Shown here in pieces: positions 60,213 through 64,000 of a stretch of 64,000 nt of DNA; the stretch's first letter is position 1, and each line of letters opens with the position of its first letter. Below the pieces are notes generated by a model. That model ran no database searches. It worked only from the letters and a program-made list of their open reading frames with translations, and was not told where the DNA came from. A program made the position numbers and the translations under genes. The stretch lies in the NCBI RefSeq assembly GCF_009739905.1, contig NZ_CP034279.1:4774001-4838000 (forward strand). Direction: 5' to 3'. This DNA comes from Streptomyces ficellus (GTDB lineage: Bacteria; Actinomycetota; Actinomycetes; Streptomycetales; Streptomycetaceae).

Positions 60213-61820
60213 GTGGTGACCTTGGACGTACGGCCTCAGCTCATCGACGCACTCTCCGCCCTGCGCGACCGTGTCGCCGCCGTGCGTCTCCCACTGCCCC
60301 TTCCGGGCGCGCCACGGGCCCGGCAGACGCGGGCCGAGCTGCTCGCGCAGCTCGACGACTACCTGGTGCCCCGGCTCAAGGAACCCGAGGCTCCGCTGCT
60401 CGCCGTCATCGGCGGGTCCACCGGGGCCGGGAAGTCGACGCTCGTCAACTCCCTCGTAGGGCGGCGGGTCAGCGAGGCCGGGGTGCTCAGACCCACCACC
60501 CGCACACCCGTCCTTGTCTGCCATCCGGACGACCACCACTGGTTCGCCGGGATGCGGGTGCTGCCCCAGCTCACCCGCGTATGGGCGGCCCCGGACGGGG
60601 AGGCCGAGCCGGAGGACGGCAAGCAGGAGCGCGCCCTGCGGGTCGAGACCGCCGACACCGTCCCGCGCGGACTGGCCCTGCTCGACGCCCCCGACATCGA
60701 CTCCCTCGTCGTCGAGAGCCGCGAACTCGCCGCCGAGCTGATCTGCGCCGCCGACGTGTGGGTGATGGTGACGACCGCCTCGCGCTACGCCGACGCCGTG
60801 CCCTGGCACCTGCTGCGCACCGCCAAGGAGTACGACGCCACCCTCGTCACCGTCCTCGACCGGGTGCCGCACCAGGTCATCAACGAGGTCTCACGCCAGT
60901 ACGAGGCGCTCCTCGCCCGCGCCGGTCTCGGCGAGGTGCCCCGGTTCACCATCCCCGAACTGCCCGAGTCCGCCGGCGGCGGCCACGGACTCCTGCCCGA
61001 CACCGCCGTCGCCCCGCTGCGCGCCTGGCTCGCCCACCGCACCCAGGACCCCGCCGCCCGCCAGCAGACCGTCGGACGCACGGCCGGCGGGGTGATCGAC
61101 TCGCTGAACGCCCGGCTGCCGGAGCTGGCCGGGGCCGTCGCCGCCCAGTACGCCGCCGCCGTCCGCCTCACCGGCGCCGTCCAGGGCGCCTACGAGCAGG
61201 AGGGCGAACGCGTACGGCGCGAGCTGCGGCGCGGAGCCGTACTCGCCGGGGACGCCCGCACCCGCTGGCGCGGCTACCCCCGCGACTGCACGGCCACCGA
61301 ACTGCTCGACTCCCTCGCCGAGTCCCTGACCGCTCTCCTTCAGTGCGCCGTCGCCGCCGCCGACGACCACGTACGGGAATCCTGGCGGCGCGAACCGGCC
61401 GCCCGGGTGCTCGACGCGGGCGCCGGGAGGTCCTCCGGGCCCGACCGCGAGACCGGGGAGCGCATCGGCATGGCCGTACGCCGCTGGCGGCGCGTCCTGG
61501 AGGAGCTGGCCGAGGACGAGGTACGGCGCATGGACCGCGCCGCCGCCCCCGACCCCGAGACGGTGGCCGCCCTCCTCGCGGCCGCGCTGCTCGGCGGGCG
61601 CAGGGCGCGCAGCGCCGGGGAACGGCTCGCCGAACTGCTCGGCGCCCAGGGCGCGCTGCGGCTGCGCGATCGGGGCGGCGAGCTGGTGACCGCGTACATC
61701 GACCGCGTCCTGCACGAGGAGCGGGTCCGGCGGCTCGAACCGCTCCGGGCCCTCGACGTGACCCCCGAACCACAGTCCGAGCTCATCGCCGCACTGTCCC
61801 GACTGCAGAAGGAGAGGTGA
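60213..61820 (+). CDS. Dynamin-like GTPase family protein
   Basis: A 535-residue GTPase. The P-loop GGSTGAGKSTLVNSL is near residue 67 and switch II reads LLDAPDIDSLV. A VTVLDRV stretch may replace the NKxD specificity motif. The rest is helical and charged with no membrane segment. GTG 60213 is used; a CATTCT box ends six bases before it and there is no ribosome-binding site, so it may be leaderless. It is coupled to a second GTPase, and the two may form a heteromeric membrane-remodelling pair, by analogy only. Confidence 0.87.
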   Translation: MVTLDVRPQLIDALSALRDRVAAVRLPLPLPGAPRARQTRAELLAQLDDYLVPRLKEPEAPLLAVIGGSTGAGKSTLVNSLVGRRVSEAGVLRPTTRTPVLVCHPDDHHWFAGMRVLPQLTRVWAAPDGEAEPEDGKQERALRVETADTVPRGLALLDAPDIDSLVVESRELAAELICAADVWVMVTTASRYADAVPWHLLRTAKEYDATLVTVLDRVPHQVINEVSRQYEALLARAGLGEVPRFTIPELPESAGGGHGLLPDTAVAPLRAWLAHRTQDPAARQQTVGRTAGGVIDSLNARLPELAGAVAAQYAAAVRLTGAVQGAYEQEGERVRRELRRGAVLAGDARTRWRGYPRDCTATELLDSLAESLTALLQCAVAAADDHVRESWRREPAARVLDAGAGRSSGPDRETGERIGMAVRRWRRVLEELAEDEVRRMDRAAAPDPETVAALLAAALLGGRRARSAGERLAELLGAQGALRLRDRGGELVTAYIDRVLHEERVRRLEPLRALDVTPEPQSELIAALSRLQKER

Positions 61821-61825
61821 CGGCG

Positions 61826-63784
61826 GTGAGCGCCGTTGACGAACGCTGGGACGACGGACTGATCGCCCGCCGCGCCCAGGAACAGGCCGCCGCCGACGGC
61901 GACGCGCCGGCGGACGAGCCGCACGTCCCGATCGGGGAGGCGTACGCCGGAACGCTGCGCTCGCGGCTGGACGCCCTGCGCGAACTCGTCGGCCTGTCCA
62001 GGACCCGGCTGGACGGCGACACGCTCGCCGAGGCCGGACGGGTCCTGGACGAGGCCGCCGCGCGGCAGCGGCTGTCGTCCCGGCACACCGTCGTCGCCAT
62101 CGCCGGACCCACCGGGAGCGGCAAGTCGACACTGATCAACGCGCTGGCGGGCGTACCCGTGTCGGAGACCGGGCTCCGCAGGCCCACCACCGCCAACCCC
62201 ATCGCCTGCACCTGGTCCGAGGGCGCGGCCGGGCTGCTGGACCGGCTGGCCATCCCGGGACGGCTGCGGCGCAGGCCGCTGGCCGGCGGAGCGGGCGACG
62301 AGGCGCTGCAGGGCCTGGTCCTGGTCGACCTGCCCGACCACGACTCGGCGGTCGTCGCCCACCGCGACCAGGTCGACCGGGTGCTGGCCCTGGTCGACGC
62401 CGTCATCTGGGTCGTCGACCCGGAGAAGTACGCGGACGCGGCCCTGCACGAGCGCTACCTGCGCCCCCTGGCGGGCCATGCCGAGGTGACCTTCGTGGTC
62501 CTCAACCAGGTCGACCGGCTCCCCGGCGACGCCGCCCACCAGGTGCTGGACGACCTGCGGCGGCTGCTGGACGAGGACGGGATGGCCCTCGGCGAGCACG
62601 GCGAACCGGGCGCCACCGTCCTCGCCGTGTCCGCGCTCACCGGCGAGGGCGTGGGGGAACTGCGCGAACTCCTCGGCGCGTTCGTCCAGGGCCGCGGCGC
62701 CGCCGAACGGCGCCTGTCGGCGGACGTGGACGCGGCGGCCGCCCGGCTGCGCCCGGTGTACATGGCCGACGGCCACCCCGGTCTGGGCGAGCGTTCCCGC
62801 GAGGACTTCGGCGCGCGGCTCGCGGTCGCCGTCGGCGCCCGGGCGGCCGGCGAGGCGGCGGAACGCGAATGGCGGCGCAACGCGGGACGCGCCTGCGGGA
62901 CGCCCTGGCTGCGGCTGTGGCGCTGGTACGAGCGGATGCGGACGCACGGGGGCGTGGCGGGCGCGGAGGAGGGCGCCGAGCAGAGCGCCGCCTCCGCGGA
63001 GGAGGACGAGCTGACGGCGCGCCAGCGGGTCGAGCAGGCCGTACGGGTGGTCGCCGACGAGGCCTCGCGCGGGCTGCCGGCACCCTGGGCGCAGGCGGTG
63101 CGCGAGGCGGCGGTACGCGGGGCCCGCGGCCTTCCGGAGGCGCTGGACGAGCTGGCGGTGTCGGTGGCGGCGCCCCCGGCGGGCGGCAGGCCGCCCCGGC
63201 CCGCGTGGTGGCCGGCCGCCGTACTGGCGCAGGCGGCCATGACGCTGCTCCAGTTCTACGGCGCCCTGTGGCTGGTCGGCCAGATCGTCGGCGTCCTCGA
63301 ACCGGGCCTCGTCCCGCCGGTCCTGGTCATGCTCGCGGGCATCCTCGGCGGGCCCCTGGTGGAGTGGGCGTGCGCGGCGGCGGCCCGGGGCCCGGCCCGG
63401 CGGTACGGGCAGGAGACGGAGCGCCGGCTGCGCGAGGCGGCGGCGGGGTGCGGGCGGGCGAGGGTGCTCGACCCGGTGGCGGCGGAGCTGATGCGGTACC
63501 GCGAGGTGCGCGAGCGGTACGCACACGTGGCGCGCCGGCGCGGCGACGGTAGCGGCCCCGCCTCGGTGATCGTCCGGACGGTCGGGGGACGGGGAGGGGC
63601 GGTGGGGCCGGTGGGAGCTGTAGGGCCGGTAGGAGCTGTGGGGCCTGTGGGACAGGTCGCACAGGTGGGGTCTCCGGGACTTTCTGAGCCTTCTGGGTCT
63701 TCCGGGACTTCGGGGGCCCCGGGGGCCTCGGGACCGTTGGGACAACTCGGGCTCACGGGGCTGAAGGGCCTGCGGAGGTTGTGA
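61826..63784 (+). CDS. YfjP/Era-like GTPase with C-terminal membrane helices
   Basis: A 652-residue protein. GTPase domain: P-loop GPTGSGKSTLINAL near residue 95, VDLPDHDSAVV, and NQVDRL as the NKxD-type motif. Two membrane helices lie near residues 465-520 (VLAQAAMTLLQFYGALWLVG; VPPVLVMLAGILGGPLVEW), then a basic helix. The last 65 residues are Gly/Val/Pro-rich, including three exact VGPVGA units. GTG 61826 is chosen for its AAGGAGA spacing; GTG 61817 overlaps the previous stop and is possible. Co-transcribed with the first GTPase. Confidence 0.87.
   Translation: MSAVDERWDDGLIARRAQEQAAADGDAPADEPHVPIGEAYAGTLRSRLDALRELVGLSRTRLDGDTLAEAGRVLDEAAARQRLSSRHTVVAIAGPTGSGKSTLINALAGVPVSETGLRRPTTANPIACTWSEGAAGLLDRLAIPGRLRRRPLAGGAGDEALQGLVLVDLPDHDSAVVAHRDQVDRVLALVDAVIWVVDPEKYADAALHERYLRPLAGHAEVTFVVLNQVDRLPGDAAHQVLDDLRRLLDEDGMALGEHGEPGATVLAVSALTGEGVGELRELLGAFVQGRGAAERRLSADVDAAAARLRPVYMADGHPGLGERSREDFGARLAVAVGARAAGEAAEREWRRNAGRACGTPWLRLWRWYERMRTHGGVAGAEEGAEQSAASAEEDELTARQRVEQAVRVVADEASRGLPAPWAQAVREAAVRGARGLPEALDELAVSVAAPPAGGRPPRPAWWPAAVLAQAAMTLLQFYGALWLVGQIVGVLEPGLVPPVLVMLAGILGGPLVEWACAAAARGPARRYGQETERRLREAAAGCGRARVLDPVAAELMRYREVRERYAHVARRRGDGSGPASVIVRTVGGRGGAVGPVGAVGPVGAVGPVGQVAQVGSPGLSEPSGSSGTSGAPGASGPLGQLGLTGLKGLRRL
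63602..63655 (+). repeat. Three 18-base coding repeats
   Basis: Three units encoding VGPVGA, VGPVGA and VGPVGQ in the tail of the second GTPase. The third unit differs in a few bases. Confidence 0.85.
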
Positions 63785-63877
63785 CGTCCGCGGGCGGTGT
63801 GGGGGACGTGACGGGTGTGGGCGAGGAGGCGGGTCTGGGCGGCGGCCGGATGGACGTCCCCCTTGCGGGTGGTGTCC

Positions 63878-63904
63878 TTGTCCACAAACCGGGCCTCATC
63901 CACA
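63878..63904 (+). promoter_or_regulatory. Two DnaA-box-like sites upstream of ssb
   Basis: TTGTCCACA (63878-63886) equals the Streptomyces DnaA box consensus. TCATCCACA (63896-63904) fits the relaxed pattern. Same orientation, 18 bases apart, 73-99 bases before the ssb start. Confidence 0.5.
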
Positions 63905-63976
63905 GGGCCGGGTGGGATTTCGGCGGGCGGGCCAGCATGAGGTCAGTCAGCAGGACGACCGTGAGGGGTGGGTGTC

Positions 63977-64000
63977 ATGAACGACACGATGGTGACGGTG
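63977..64000 (+). CDS. ssb: Single-stranded DNA-binding protein (first eight codons only)
   Basis: Only MNDTMVTV is inside the window. This start, and the position after the two GTPase genes, match the second ssb gene of Streptomyces as I recall it. GAGGGGTGG lies upstream. The identity is tentative. Confidence 0.55.

Noticed and set aside
63602..63784. Frameshifted end of the second GTPase
   Set aside because: The repetitive tail stays in frame to the stop, and the VGPVGA units are codon-for-codon repeats, so repeat growth is simpler.

Overview
The window is a stretch of chromosome from a Streptomyces-type actinomycete. The evidence is very high GC at third codon positions, frequent GTG starts, start/stop-overlapped operons, and gene neighbourhoods typical of that genus: leucine catabolism with its TetR regulator; recD-like helicase next to citrate synthase; a GTPase pair next to an ssb gene. 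I see no rRNA, insertion sequence, prophage or CRISPR array. There is one tRNA, for arginine (anticodon UCU).

Layout. 1-5659: leucine-degradation operon on the minus strand (carboxyltransferase, biotin carboxylase, HMG-CoA lyase, acyl-CoA dehydrogenase running off the left edge), divergent from a TetR regulator with twin operators. 5749-8011: two uncharacterised proteins and a VapBC toxin-antitoxin pair. 8083-10104: acyl-CoA dehydrogenase and TesB thioesterase. 10184-12186: membrane-anchored HTH regulator divergent from a secreted protein. 12279-18234: PucR regulator, sodium:solute symporter, agmatinase-family ureohydrolase and a thiamine-diphosphate enzyme, probably uptake and breakdown of a guanidino compound. 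18304-27595: secreted beta-lactamase-fold protein, a one-chain double ABC exporter, small secreted or membrane proteins, an S37 peptidase and a secreted GH3 enzyme. 27596-28079: non-coding interval with a hairpin repeat array. 28080-33175: LacI-controlled sugar cluster (two TIM-barrel isomerases, a Gfo/Idh/MocA dehydrogenase, a DUF993 aldolase-like protein).

33291-38047: terminator of a possible small RNA, VOC protein, RecD2-like helicase, citrate synthase and a palindrome-rich gap. 38048-39392: CsoR-type copper operator with a copper-binding protein, an acetyltransferase and a small HTH protein. 39615-47136: myo-inositol catabolism, with an IolE/IolI-like gene divergent from iolC, an aldolase, iolB, iolD and mmsA. 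Ring products from IolD and IolB are phosphorylated by IolC, cleaved by the aldolase, and the malonic semialdehyde is oxidised by MmsA. 47243-49579: DUF4291 protein, subtilisin-type protease and an acetyltransferase. 49731-53536: an unusual protein joining an extracellular alpha/beta hydrolase to an intracellular ABC ATPase, followed by its permease. 53570-59815: LuxR-type regulator, VWA lipoprotein, DUF1772 and DUF4142 proteins, a class F-like sortase, and an NmrA-like reductase divergent from an HxlR regulator. 59835-64000: tRNA-Arg, two dynamin/Era-like GTPases and the start of an ssb gene.

The most unusual items are the hydrolase-ABC fusion, a hairpin that would pair with the ribosome-binding site of the double ABC exporter, a candidate small RNA ending at 33320, three near-identical ECF-like promoter motifs, and a set of apparently leaderless genes whose -10 box ends six bases before the start codon. 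All functional calls are by reading the sequence and recalling protein families. No database search was run.
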